This document shows positions 1-8,432 of a DNA stretch of 30,900 nucleotides, one piece after another. The translations under genes were made by a program, and so were the position numbers. Within the stretch, counting starts at the first letter, position 1. Each line of letters opens with the position of its first letter. Origin of the DNA: a virus; IMG/VR virus record IMGVR_UViG_3300035670_000923, positions 1-30,900 of that record. One strand, written 5' to 3'. A model generated the notes under the pieces. It was not told where the DNA came from and searched no databases. It saw only the letters and a list, made by a program, of their open reading frames with translations.

Positions 1-14
1 TGCATATCCCCTAG

Positions 15-52
15 ACTAACCGAACGAATTTTCGCTTTCGTATCGGTTTAGT
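15..52. repeat. Palindromic element A (hairpin)
   Basis: An imperfect hairpin lies just downstream of the leftmost tail gene. The left arm (15-28) and right arm (37-52) pair with two single-base bulges. The loop side holds CGCTTTCG (33-40), and the right arm runs into TAGTTAAGTGC (49-59). Both short strings recur in the same order in the palindrome at 18658-18718, so the two are probably related. No transposase is visible, and the element may extend past the window edge. It could be a terminator, a small palindromic mobile element or the end of a larger insertion. Confidence 0.5.
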
Positions 53-108
53 TAAGTGCGCTTAAATTTCATTAAGTATGGTGTATTTCTTTTCATTATT
101 CTCTTGAC

Positions 109-555
109 TTAATACCATAATGCTTTATTGTTTCTTACTTCCATCCTTGTTTCAGCAAGGTTAATCGTCCCCCTCTGTGCATCTGAACCTGAGTATGTCT
201 GCCCCCTATGGGCATATCCTATAATGTTTCCAGATACTCTCTCTGATGTAGCTGATTCTGGCTTTAATGAATCGGTAAGGTAAATGAAGTTAAAAAGATC
301 CCTCGTTTGATGATGATTGGTATCACCAATGCCCAGCACCTCACCACTAAAATACCTAAGATAGATATCTTTAAAGATACCATCAGGGATAACATTTTCA
401 GTGTAGGCCTCTTTGACCTTCTCACCAGTATAGTTATCAAAAAGTTCAATCGTCACCTTTCCTTTAATATAACCATCTTCTTTTTCCTTTTTCTCTTTAT
501 ACACTTTGCCTGTTCTGTAGTCTTTATCATAACTAATGACTTCTCTTATGCCCAA
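109..555 (-). CDS. Tail-tip or baseplate-associated protein, function unknown (148 aa)
   Basis: This is the last gene of the visible tail operon. I place the start at a TTG codon because AGGTG sits six bases upstream; a longer reading from 582 overlaps the preceding gene and has no ribosome-binding site. The N-terminus is charged and lysine-rich. The middle contains the phrase FSGEVLGIGDTNHH, and the C-terminus ends NNKALWY. I recognise no catalytic motif. Its place directly after the Tal-like and receptor-type genes suggests a baseplate, fibre or receptor-binding accessory protein. It may be shortened at its C-terminus, because the palindromic element at 15-52 follows closely. The product assignment is by context only. 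Confidence 0.5.
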   Translation of the reverse strand: MGIREVISYDKDYRTGKVYKEKKEKEDGYIKGKVTIELFDNYTGEKVKEAYTENVIPDGIFKDIYLRYFSGEVLGIGDTNHHQTRDLFNFIYLTDSLKPESATSERVSGNIIGYAHRGQTYSGSDAQRGTINLAETRMEVRNNKALWY

Positions 556-571
556 AGCAATCACCTCTTTT

Positions 572-1627
572 CTATAAATCAATCCCTACGGATGAAGCAT
601 AGTTAATTCGAATCCCTCTAAACTTGCAGCTGTCTGTTAATTGATGTTTAAAAAATCTAAAGGCTAAGTACAGATAATCATTTGGCTGAAACAGCTGCTC
701 ATAATGTTCTTCTGTAACTGCTAGAAAATCTGCCCTTCTCATACCATTTTCAGAAAATGCGGCATCGTTAAAAATATCTACCTGCACCCACCCCATACTT
801 ATATTGTCAAACACAAACCATGAGCTGCCATCATAGCTGAGTGCATACTGTAAATCACTTAATCCAGTGGTGCTATCATCTATGACAATAGAACTAATCT
901 TTTCTTGGAGTCTCCTACCTGTTTTCTCTACTGCAATTTTGGGTAAACTTTTTACCGCTTCAGTCAGTTTTAGTCTGAAGTTTTCCCGGTTACTTACTAC
1001 CTCTTCATCATCTGTGTAAAAAAGGATTCTAGTATTTGAACCTATAAGACCTTCTGTATGTTCAGGAAGTTCCTCCATCCCAAAGCTAAGAATAAGCTCC
1101 TCTGTTAATAAATCTGATGTTATTTCTATAAGTTCTCCTGTCATTTCATCTTCCACCTCTAGGGGAATATATCCGTTTTCTTCACCACTCCATATTTTTA
1201 TAGTGCCTCCGTCTTCTATTAAATACCGGCTCTCTGCTGTATGGATAATTAAGTTATCAATATATGCCCTATCATCGCCGTGGCTAACTGAGCCATCCTT
1301 AAAATACCTCCAGCGAAAAGTGTGCTCTCCCTTTTCTAGCTGTTTGGAAAACTTACTCCAACTATTGTTTGTTCCAGAAGCTCTTATTTCTCTATTCCCG
1401 TCAATATAAAATTCAAAAAAATCATATCCACTTTCAGAACTGACAAACCAATAAAACTCAATGTAATCAGTTACGATATTAAGATAGGCATTACTTTGCT
1501 GATTATGGGATATAACTCTGCTCCCATAAGAAAAACTCCCTTCATAGGCTCTTTGATTTGTCCTAATCCAGTCGCCTGTAAAGGGAAGTTTTAAAGTATC
1601 CACTTCAAATGTTTCTCTGTTTGCCAT
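572..1627 (-). CDS. Minor tail protein, probable receptor-binding / carbohydrate-binding subunit (351 aa)
   Basis: The start MANRETFEVD lies four bases after the stop of the Tal gene, with GGAG seven bases upstream; the GTG at 1648 is inside that gene and less likely. Roughly residues 1-140 are rich in aromatic residues and alternate beta-type segments (SGYDFFEFYIDG, GEHTFRWRYFKDG, DRAYIDNLIIH). This resembles the jelly-roll beta-sandwich domains of carbohydrate-binding and tail-spike proteins. The second half has a segment SYDGSSWFVFDN typical of structural proteins in clostridial phage tails. No enzyme motif is seen. Its position after Dit and Tal points to the distal tail tip. The family is not identified with certainty. 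Confidence 0.6.
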   Translation of the reverse strand: MANRETFEVDTLKLPFTGDWIRTNQRAYEGSFSYGSRVISHNQQSNAYLNIVTDYIEFYWFVSSESGYDFFEFYIDGNREIRASGTNNSWSKFSKQLEKGEHTFRWRYFKDGSVSHGDDRAYIDNLIIHTAESRYLIEDGGTIKIWSGEENGYIPLEVEDEMTGELIEITSDLLTEELILSFGMEELPEHTEGLIGSNTRILFYTDDEEVVSNRENFRLKLTEAVKSLPKIAVEKTGRRLQEKISSIVIDDSTTGLSDLQYALSYDGSSWFVFDNISMGWVQVDIFNDAAFSENGMRRADFLAVTEEHYEQLFQPNDYLYLAFRFFKHQLTDSCKFRGIRINYASSVGIDL

Positions 1628-1631
1628 TTCA

Positions 1632-3545
1632 TCACTCCATCTCTTCACTAATCATTTGAATGTCAAAGCTGACTAGTTCACGATATAGGTTTGAATCAGA
1701 AAAAGGTACAGTAAATAAAACTCCTCCACCTATTGCCTCCCCACTTTCTCCTATGGTTACAGGCTTTTTTTCCACCAACGTAATGAACCGATCTGTATAC
1801 CATGTGCCATCTATAGCCTGATACTCACTAAACTGCTTAATCCAATTATCACAAATGAGGCCTAAATAAAACGCTTCGTCTGCAATTTGGCTAATCCCAG
1901 TAATACGCATATGAATGCTTAAACTATTCTCAACTGGCATTTTGATATTTTGAAGAGCTTCTTCTAAGCTTATCTCTTGGTTTAAATCAGAAGAAATATA
2001 GGGGACTTCCCTTATCTCCACAGCTTCACTTTGGTTCTCTCTAAATTTCTTTATATGGTTTAAATAAGCGAAGTATAAAATAAACTGCATCACTTCTGCC
2101 CGTGGTAAACTTGGACTGAGGCCACCTTCAAGGTGCCTTCCTTCTATCATGACCTGAAGGTTATTTCTATCTATTGAGAGATGTCCATTTGAAGTCTTAA
2201 GCTCTACGACAAAGGCATGTTGTCCTGCTGTGACCTGTGGCATGGGAATGGTGAGACTAATTACATTTTCACCCTTGGCTAGGTGTTGATTAGGCTGAAA
2301 CTCATAATACCCTCCATCAAGTGAAAACCTCATATAAAGGGTTAAATCATCCGATGCACTAGCATGGATTAAAAGGTTACAAGTTAAGTTAGTATCAGCA
2401 AGAGCAGATATCCCTACAGCTATAGCTGCATAAAAAGATGTGGATGTAATCGTTAAAGCATCTGAATTTTTCTTTAGTATGACTGCATTTTGACTACCCT
2501 CAATTCGACTTTCTAGTCTTTGAACAAGATGGCTAAAATCCAACTGATTGACGATGGTATTAAGAGAGTTTCCCAGTTCTATTATTGTGTGAATAGGCTG
2601 AAGAAGATCCTTTACAATCTTTATAACCCTTAACTTTGCATGTATTCCTAACCTTTCATGCTCCACTTTTACGGTGTCGCCAAGCTCAAGTTTGATAAGC
2701 TTATGATAGGCTGAATATTCATCTGTTTTACTTAGTTCTAGAAAATCTACTTTCACATTGACAAAAGGATTGGAAATCTTCTTTATATATTCATTAGCTA
2801 GTTCCCTTAACTCATCTTGATCCTTTACACCAGAGAACTCCACTTTTCTAGTAACGGGATAGGGTAGTAAATTTATAACAGAGCTGTCGGCTTCAACATA
2901 TCTTTCTGGAAGAATTAAATCGTTTTCTCCCATGGGATAAATTCTAGTAGCAAACTCCGAAGTGTCGATAATTGCTTTAAGACCCTTCAAGTTCTTTCCA
3001 TACTTAACTGAAACTCCAGTTTCTCTTCCACGTTCTTCTACTACTTCTACAGAATAATTATCCCTTATCAGTTCTCCACCATAAATTTCAAGAAGTCTAA
3101 ATACACCTTCTAAGGCATTAAAGTTTCTAAAGCGAACAGGGTATATATTTTTCTCCGGTGCTTTGAAGGAAAATATAGCTTGTGCTTCAGGAGGAATCAT
3201 GCCTTCCAAGGCTTCTTTCATATTGGCATTGATAAGGTTTACGGCTTCTATAAAATAAAAAGCAAGGTCATAAGAAATATGCCTCGCCCAAACTTTGATT
3301 TTTCTAGTTGTTTCCTGTTCTCTCTCTACCTTATAAATTCTAAAAATCTGATTGTCTGCCTTTATAATATTAAATTCCATGAGGTATTTTGCTTTTTGCA
3401 GGTCTGCTGGATACTCTAAATAAAGGCTGTACTCCCCATTTAATTCTTCCGTAGTTTCCGCCTTTATACATTCGTTTAATATCCCTAGACCGTTATTTCC
3501 GAAGTTTTCCAATCCAACGTTACGCTTATCATAAACAATAATCAC
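1632..3545 (-). CDS. Tail-associated protein Tal, prophage endopeptidase tail / antireceptor family (637 aa)
   Basis: The N-terminal about 370 residues (IIVYDKRNVGLENFGNNG, then ELNGEYSLYLEYP, FRIYKVERE, YGGELIRDNYSVEV) match the layout of the phage minor structural / endopeptidase tail family that forms the gp27-like hub at the tail tip. The C-terminal part (about 370-637) is a beta-rich segment of unknown fold. I start it at the GTG overlapping the TAG stop of the Dit gene, with GGAGGTGG six to eight bases upstream; an earlier GTG at 3554 lies inside that Shine-Dalgarno sequence. Family knowledge: Tal caps the tail tube and contacts the cell surface during infection. A catalytic endopeptidase residue cannot be pointed out from the sequence alone. 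Confidence 0.85.
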   Translation of the reverse strand: MIIVYDKRNVGLENFGNNGLGILNECIKAETTEELNGEYSLYLEYPADLQKAKYLMEFNIIKADNQIFRIYKVEREQETTRKIKVWARHISYDLAFYFIEAVNLINANMKEALEGMIPPEAQAIFSFKAPEKNIYPVRFRNFNALEGVFRLLEIYGGELIRDNYSVEVVEERGRETGVSVKYGKNLKGLKAIIDTSEFATRIYPMGENDLILPERYVEADSSVINLLPYPVTRKVEFSGVKDQDELRELANEYIKKISNPFVNVKVDFLELSKTDEYSAYHKLIKLELGDTVKVEHERLGIHAKLRVIKIVKDLLQPIHTIIELGNSLNTIVNQLDFSHLVQRLESRIEGSQNAVILKKNSDALTITSTSFYAAIAVGISALADTNLTCNLLIHASASDDLTLYMRFSLDGGYYEFQPNQHLAKGENVISLTIPMPQVTAGQHAFVVELKTSNGHLSIDRNNLQVMIEGRHLEGGLSPSLPRAEVMQFILYFAYLNHIKKFRENQSEAVEIREVPYISSDLNQEISLEEALQNIKMPVENSLSIHMRITGISQIADEAFYLGLICDNWIKQFSEYQAIDGTWYTDRFITLVEKKPVTIGESGEAIGGGVLFTVPFSDSNLYRELVSFDIQMISEEME

Positions 3546-4252
3546 TACAACCACCTCCAGTTAGGCAAAATTTCAAGTTTATTAACATTGCCTGTGAACT
3601 GGATTTGATTCTGCCCTACCTTTAGTAATGGGAAAATACCTACCATTTTGTGATTTAAATTTTCAAATGCATCATTATAGCAGTCTTCTAGTGTTGAGTT
3701 TAAAATAATCTTTCCTCTTATATCTATTAACTTTATTTCATTGTCATTAATCTTGAGGGTTATATCCCCCTCCCCATAGACCTTTAGGATTGGTTCACTT
3801 TCAATACTGCCAGGGTTATTCATAAAAGTCGTAGGATTTGTTATTGTTACTTCTTGGTTATGGCTAGCATATTTAAAAGGTCTACAATTAAAAACTATTG
3901 GAAACCTTGAGGTATATTTAAAAGCTTGCGTAAAATCAATGGCATTTACCACTTGAGCAATGTATTTTTTATTCGGAGCAAAACTAAAAATTAAATCACT
4001 TTCTCCTGTATTAAAAAGCCAAGCTTTAATCTCATCCATCTGATTTATCAAATCACCTATTGATTTCAATCCACATTCTATTAAGAGAGTAATGTCCTCA
4101 TAAGTCTTTTCATCGTACTGAACCCTTCCATGCCTTCCTGGGATATCCATATAATGTACTCTTCTTTTAGGAGAGGGAAGGTTAGGCCTTTTGGCAATAA
4201 CTATCCCGTAATCTTCATAGCTGTTCTTTCCGCCAAATGTAAAACTAAGCAT
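3545..4252 (-). CDS. Distal tail protein Dit, siphovirus tail component (235 aa)
   Basis: The N-terminus (FTFGGKNSYEDYGIVIAKRP) followed by RRVHYMDIPGRHG and QYDEKTYEDITLLIE is characteristic of the siphovirus tail component family (Dit, SPP1 gp19.1 type). These hexameric rings join the tail tube to the Tal hub. The length is usual for a Dit without extra carbohydrate-binding insertions. Its ATG overlaps the stop of the tape measure gene (TAATG), so translation is probably coupled. The C-terminal domain ends at LEILPNWRWL. The order tape measure, Dit, Tal is the standard one in Gram-positive siphophages and supports the call. Confidence 0.88.
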   Translation of the reverse strand: MLSFTFGGKNSYEDYGIVIAKRPNLPSPKRRVHYMDIPGRHGRVQYDEKTYEDITLLIECGLKSIGDLINQMDEIKAWLFNTGESDLIFSFAPNKKYIAQVVNAIDFTQAFKYTSRFPIVFNCRPFKYASHNQEVTITNPTTFMNNPGSIESEPILKVYGEGDITLKINDNEIKLIDIRGKIILNSTLEDCYNDAFENLNHKMVGIFPLLKVGQNQIQFTGNVNKLEILPNWRWL

Positions 4253-6972
4253 TAGCCTCTCCCCCTTCCAAGTGATACTCTTTGACGATAGAACTCCAGC
4301 TCATAGGCCAGTTGTTCAATATCTTTTTCAGTGTTGTTTACAAATTTATCTATATTAAGGGTAAGTCCTCCACCACGACCAGTGCTATCTCCCATAATTT
4401 GATTGGTCTGATAATCGTTATAAATTTTACTTCCACGGGGTAGCTCTACAAGCTCTGGTCCAAGCTCTCCTACCATGGTTAGTCCCCCTTGGAAGAAGGA
4501 AGTTCCTGCAAAGTTCTTTCTAAAAGGAGCGGTTACGGTGTTAACCACATTCTCTGTAATGTTTCTAATTCTGTTGGTGAAGGTGGCTTCTTTGTTTTCC
4601 ACCCTTTGGTTATTCCATTCACGGATTCTACTTATACCACCTTGGATGGCATCTCTTACCCTTGAAAAGGCACCGGATACTTTACTGGCCATAGAGGAGA
4701 ATTTACCCCCGGTTACGCTATCCATGGTGTTTAGTGCGGCTCCCCAAACGGACTTATAACCTTCAGTGTAGGTGGTAATAACCCCTCTAATTCCTCCACC
4801 GTTTTCTTCGATTCTTCCTTTGATGTTGCTCCAAGCTGAAGCTGTATTACTCTTTAAAAACTCCCATGTTTCATTGGTTCTGCCCTTTACATTGTCCCAG
4901 CTAGAGCTTATATTTTCTCTAATGTTCCCTAGCGTCTGTGAAGTGCTGTCTTTGATATTTCCCCACTTCTCTGAAATGCCCCCTCTAATGGATTCCCATC
5001 TTTCAGCTGTAGCGGTTTTGACATTGTCCCAGCCATCTCGTATGGATTCCCCCATGGAAGATAAAGTTTCGCTGGTACTTTCTTTGATACTAGTCCATCT
5101 TTCACTAATCCCTGTTTTTACATTCTCCCAGGCTTCAGCTGTACTTTCTTTGATAGAGTTCCACCGTTCAGCGATGGCATCTTTCAGTTCTCCTGCCTTC
5201 TCCTTAATGGTATCCCAGTTTTTATATAGAGCTACACCTACTGCAGTAATTCCAACAATGGCTGCAACAGCGATCCCAATAGGTCCTGTTAAGGCTGTAA
5301 AGGCTGCGGCTAATACGCCTTTTATTGCAACAAGTCCACCTGCAGCTGCAGAGGCCCCTCCTACTGCTGCGGTTTTCCCTGCAATAGCTAATGAAATCTT
5401 AGAGAATGCACCAATAATGGCTCCTGCTCCTGCTACAATCTTTCCTCCAATAATTAAAAGAGGGCCTACTGCTGCAGCTAGGGCAGCTACTTTTACAATG
5501 GTTTCTTGGGTAGCTGGACTAAGATTTGAAAACCACTCTACTGCTCTTTGAAGATTTTCAACTAAAGTCTTCAGATGAGGAACGAGGATTTCAAAGATCT
5601 CAATGGCTACTCCTTCAAGCTGGGATTTTAAAATTGTAAGTTGGCCCTGAAGATTGTCCTGCATAATATCTGCCATTTCACCGGCAGCACCACTATATTC
5701 CCTTGTAGCATCTGTAAGCTTTTTATAATCCTCATCGGTGGCATTAATCACTGCCAGCATTCCACTCATGGCTTCTTTTCCAAAGAGAGTGGCGGCATAT
5801 TGGGCCTGTTGCTCTTGAGTAAGGTTTCCAAAGGAACCTCTAAGTTGGTCCATTACATCTTTAAAGGGAAGCATATTCCCTTGAGCGTCCGTAAGATTTA
5901 AACCTAATTCATCTATAATCTTAGCCGCTTCCGATGTAGGCTGAGTAAGCCTGGTAATTGCTCCCCTTAGTGTTGTACCGGCTTGAGATCCTTTGATTCC
6001 CGCATTGGCCATTAACCCCAGTGCAAGAGCAGCATCTTCAGCTGAATAACCTAAAGATCCAAAGAGTGGCGCTACATATTTAAAGGACTCCCCTAACATT
6101 CCTACATTGGTATTGGCATTACTGGATGCACTGGCAAGTAGGTCTGCAAAGTCCCCAGCATCTGAAGCCTGCATGCCAAAAGCTGTGAGGGCATCGGTGA
6201 CTATGTCAGAAACGGATGCCAAACTTTCTCCACTGGCAGCTGCAAGCATCATGACACCATCTAGACCTTCCATCATTTGAGCCGTATCCCAACCTGCCAT
6301 GGCCATATAGTTTAGAGCCTGAGCTGATTCACTGGCGCTGAACTTCGTGGAAGAACCCATTTCTTTTGCTTTATCACTAAGCTTCTCTAAATCCTCTCCT
6401 GTGGCGCCAGAGATGGCCTGAACTTTACTCATTTCAGCTTGAAAATCTGAACCGATCTTTACTGCTGCAGCTCCGATACCCACAATCGGTAGGGTGACTT
6501 TTTTGGTGAGGTCTTTTCCCACGCTCTCCATCTTTTTACCGATGTCCTGCATAGACTGGCCGATTGGCTCTAGACTTTTGCCAAGCTTATACCAACTAGA
6601 GGATTGGACTTCGATTTGTCGATTAACACTGGTTAGGTCCTGTTCCATCTGAACCAGTCTTGTTCTAGCTTGATTGAGCTTTATTTCTAAGTCCCCAGTA
6701 GCCTTAGCATCTTTCCCTTTAGTCTCTACTGACTTTTGATGGGCCTTTTCTAAAGCCTCTACCTTTTGTCTTTGGAGTTCTTTTTGTTTGGTTAAAGAGT
6801 CTGATTTAGTTCTTAATTTATCCAACTCACTACCGTGTTTCCCAAGTTCAGTACTTGCCAGTTTAAACTCCGACTGGACCTTTCTCATTTCTTGATTCAG
6901 TTTTCCAATGCCGTTTTGAAAGCCAGTAGAATCAAGACCTACCCTGACATTAAGTTGACCGATATCTGCCAT
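4252..6972 (-). CDS. Tail tape measure protein, TP901 family (906 aa)
   Basis: This protein sets tail length and passes through the tail tube. The N-terminal about 160 residues form a charged coiled coil (MRKVQSEFKLASTELGKHG, then KQKELQRQKVEALEK). The TP901-type core follows (FQAEMSKVQAISGATGEDL, KFSASESAQALNYMAMAGWD, GIKGSQAGTTLRGAI). Hydrophobic Ala/Gly-rich helices lie near residues 495-585. A run of 11-residue repeats with Trp or Leu at the first position spans about residues 605-730. The C-terminus has GPELVELPRGSKIYND, common to this family. The ATG is preferred over the GTG at 6981 because GGGGAGG is correctly spaced for it. A terminator-like hairpin separates it from the chaperone gene upstream. 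Confidence 0.92.
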   Translation of the reverse strand: MADIGQLNVRVGLDSTGFQNGIGKLNQEMRKVQSEFKLASTELGKHGSELDKLRTKSDSLTKQKELQRQKVEALEKAHQKSVETKGKDAKATGDLEIKLNQARTRLVQMEQDLTSVNRQIEVQSSSWYKLGKSLEPIGQSMQDIGKKMESVGKDLTKKVTLPIVGIGAAAVKIGSDFQAEMSKVQAISGATGEDLEKLSDKAKEMGSSTKFSASESAQALNYMAMAGWDTAQMMEGLDGVMMLAAASGESLASVSDIVTDALTAFGMQASDAGDFADLLASASSNANTNVGMLGESFKYVAPLFGSLGYSAEDAALALGLMANAGIKGSQAGTTLRGAITRLTQPTSEAAKIIDELGLNLTDAQGNMLPFKDVMDQLRGSFGNLTQEQQAQYAATLFGKEAMSGMLAVINATDEDYKKLTDATREYSGAAGEMADIMQDNLQGQLTILKSQLEGVAIEIFEILVPHLKTLVENLQRAVEWFSNLSPATQETIVKVAALAAAVGPLLIIGGKIVAGAGAIIGAFSKISLAIAGKTAAVGGASAAAGGLVAIKGVLAAAFTALTGPIGIAVAAIVGITAVGVALYKNWDTIKEKAGELKDAIAERWNSIKESTAEAWENVKTGISERWTSIKESTSETLSSMGESIRDGWDNVKTATAERWESIRGGISEKWGNIKDSTSQTLGNIRENISSSWDNVKGRTNETWEFLKSNTASAWSNIKGRIEENGGGIRGVITTYTEGYKSVWGAALNTMDSVTGGKFSSMASKVSGAFSRVRDAIQGGISRIREWNNQRVENKEATFTNRIRNITENVVNTVTAPFRKNFAGTSFFQGGLTMVGELGPELVELPRGSKIYNDYQTNQIMGDSTGRGGGLTLNIDKFVNNTEKDIEQLAYELEFYRQRVSLGRGRG

Positions 6973-7015
6973 ATCCCTCACCTCCCCTTGGCATACAATT
7001 CAGAATCATAAGCAA

Positions 7016-7040
7016 TAAAAAAACACCCATTTTAGGTGTT
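7016..7040 (-). terminator. Intrinsic terminator between tail chaperone and tape measure
   Basis: On the minus strand a six-base stem AACACC / GGTGTT (arms 7035-7040 and 7022-7027, seven-base loop) is followed directly by a run of T residues (7023-7017). It begins at the stop codon of the frameshifted chaperone. It may reduce read-through into the 2.7-kb tape measure gene, so that capsid, tube and chaperone proteins outnumber the tape measure. The stem is short, so termination is probably partial. Confidence 0.65.
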
Positions 7041-7212
7041 ATAGAATCTCATCGATATAGGTTTGCTCAGTTATCATTTTTCTTTTTAGAAGCTTTAAAT
7101 AATAGATCATATCCATCTCATCAATTTCATGAAGCTTCCAGCCTTTGTTTAAGAGAACCAGATAAAACTGATCAATAAACTCCTGGGGATCCATGCAGTT
7201 CCCCTCTATTCG
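7039..7212 (-). CDS. Tail assembly chaperone, -1 frameshift extension (gpGT-like C-terminal domain)
   Basis: This open frame lies one base behind the end of the upstream chaperone gene and continues it after slippage at 7212-7218. Reading from the re-read C gives RIEGNC, then MDPQEFIDQFYLVLLNKGW, and ends in ITEQTYIDEIL, 57 residues in all. A separate start is possible (ATG at 7192-7194, 51 residues), but GGGGAAC is a poor ribosome-binding site and the frames match exactly for a -1 fusion. The fused product would be 155 residues. In lambda and many other siphophages the fusion protein recruits the tape measure during tail-tube assembly. Gene order (major tail protein, this pair, tape measure) is as expected. 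Confidence 0.8.
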   Translation of the reverse strand, partial: RIEGNCMDPQEFIDQFYLVLLNKGWKLHEIDEMDMIYYLKLLKRKMITEQTYIDEIL

Positions 7213-7505
7213 TTTTTTTCATCACCTGCTGTAGCTTCTCCCATTTCCCCTACCACTTCATTAATACAATTCATCATGGTGGGTATCAGCTGTTTCGAAG
7301 GTAGCCCATCATAGACATCGTCAATGGTAAACTGATGAGAAAACAGCTCTACAATAAACCCTACCATTTGATCCAGTTCCTCCGGACTCATGTCGTTAAA
7401 GTTAATGCCCTTTGATACTTCAATGGTTCTTCTCACCATCCTTGCTGAAATAAAATCAGTGATAAAGGTTTTATCTTTCCCCTTTATCTTTAATGTGATC
7501 TGCAT
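7206..7505 (-). CDS. Tail assembly chaperone, zero-frame product (gpG-like, 99 aa)
   Basis: This small acidic protein sits between the major tail protein and the tape measure, the standard place for the gpG-type chaperone. The sequence begins QITLKIKGKDKTFITDFIS and includes RRTIEVSKGINFNDMSPEE, like tail assembly chaperones of Gram-positive siphophages. It ends GDEKNE, just after the heptamer A-AAA-AAC, where ribosomes can slip to make the longer form. In known systems most ribosomes stop here, giving an excess of the short form. It acts during assembly only and is normally absent from the virion. Confidence 0.85.
   Translation of the reverse strand: MQITLKIKGKDKTFITDFISARMVRRTIEVSKGINFNDMSPEELDQMVGFIVELFSHQFTIDDVYDGLPSKQLIPTMMNCINEVVGEMGEATAGDEKNE
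7212..7218 (-). promoter_or_regulatory. Programmed -1 frameshift slippery site A-AAA-AAC
   Basis: The heptamer A AAA AAC is in the correct phase for a -1 slip (X XXY YYZ), two codons before the TAG stop of the short chaperone. The -1 frame is open for a further 57 residues. This matches the conserved frameshift of siphovirus tail chaperone genes. Confidence 0.85.
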
Positions 7506-7520
7506 CTTTTAACCTCCCAT

Positions 7521-8105
7521 CTATTCTTCTATTCCTTCACCATTTTCCTCTTCCAGTGCATCACCTGGTACTTTTTCAAACCAGCTATCAGCTCCTATAA
7601 ACTCTGGTGTCCCTTCATCGGCAGTCCTCTTCCACTCTCCGTCATAGGCCCTTGGCATAAAAACAAATTTAAGCTGTGGTGTCTTATGCTCCACATTGTC
7701 TTTTTTGGTAGAGTAGTCTTCTGCCATGGGCTGGGCCACACCTTTTAATAGCCAAATGTATCTGTACTTCCCACTTGACTTTTGACTTCTAAAACCTAGG
7801 GCCACATGAGGTGGTTTGTCAGAGGCTTTTTCGATTAAAACCCCATCCTTCACTTCACTTCCTGTAAGCTCTGCCCTGGTCTTCAGCTGAAGGTCTGCAG
7901 TTTCGATTTCTACATCAATCTTTCCAAGAGCCGATACGGATTCCCATAGCTGATCATCTGCATAAAGTTCCTGAGTATTGACTGTTGGGTTAATGGTGGC
8001 GTTCATGGCACCTGCCAAAGGTTTAATCTCTCCATAAAGCACACCCTCATTTGTATCTTCTTCTAAAATAGCATAGTGTAAATCCTTAAGTCCTACTTGA
8101 GCCAT
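7521..8105 (-). CDS. Major tail protein, phi13 family (194 aa)
   Basis: This is the tail tube subunit. The start AQVGLKDLHYAILEEDTNEG, the phrases KPLAGAMNATINPTVNTQE and LYADDQLWESVSALGKIDVE, and the later PHVALGFRSQKSSGKYRYIW are typical of the phi13-type major tail proteins of Firmicute phages. The length is normal. It follows the tail terminator-like gene and precedes the chaperones, as expected. GGGAGG is found eight bases before the ATG. The acidic C-terminal tail (LEEENGEGIEE) has no Ig-like extension. Confidence 0.9.
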   Translation of the reverse strand: MAQVGLKDLHYAILEEDTNEGVLYGEIKPLAGAMNATINPTVNTQELYADDQLWESVSALGKIDVEIETADLQLKTRAELTGSEVKDGVLIEKASDKPPHVALGFRSQKSSGKYRYIWLLKGVAQPMAEDYSTKKDNVEHKTPQLKFVFMPRAYDGEWKRTADEGTPEFIGADSWFEKVPGDALEEENGEGIEE

Positions 8106-8432
8106 TTACTTTTCCTCCCTTCGATAGCGCATCACTTTGTGATACACCTTTGTATCCTTTTCATAAAGGTCATAAAAATTCAGTTTAATAAATCCTGCTT
8201 CTTTCATACGTTTGTGAATCTCTCCTATGAGTTCCGTGTAATCAGACTTTGACCATAAATCCAGTTGAATGTAGTTCCCTGAGGTTTCCTCTTCATCATC
8301 TGCATGAAGCTCCGCCTTTTCCAAATAACTAAAGAAGGTAATATAGGTGTCTGCTTTCCCACTGTAAGTTTGAAAAGCTACTGGAATATTTAAAGGACTA
8401 AGAGCCATAAGAATATCTTTATTTAAACTCAT
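8106..8432 (-). CDS. Tail completion / tail terminator-like protein (108 aa)
   Basis: This small protein lies between the HK97 gp10-like gene and the major tail protein, the slot held by the tail terminator (gpU-like) in comparable phages. It begins SLNKDILMALSPLNIPVAFQ and contains LDLWSKSDYTELIGEIHKRM, a pattern seen in minor capsid / DUF3168-like tail terminators that cap the tail. Its ATG overlaps the previous stop (ATGA), so translation is coupled. The call rests on context plus general resemblance, so the exact family is open. Confidence 0.65.
   Translation of the reverse strand: MSLNKDILMALSPLNIPVAFQTYSGKADTYITFFSYLEKAELHADDEEETSGNYIQLDLWSKSDYTELIGEIHKRMKEAGFIKLNFYDLYEKDTKVYHKVMRYRREEK

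Noticed and set aside
4475-5551. Two long plus-strand open frames opposite the tape measure gene
   Set aside because: They mirror the low-complexity Ala/Trp repeats of the tape measure, have no ribosome-binding sites and show no protein-like domain.
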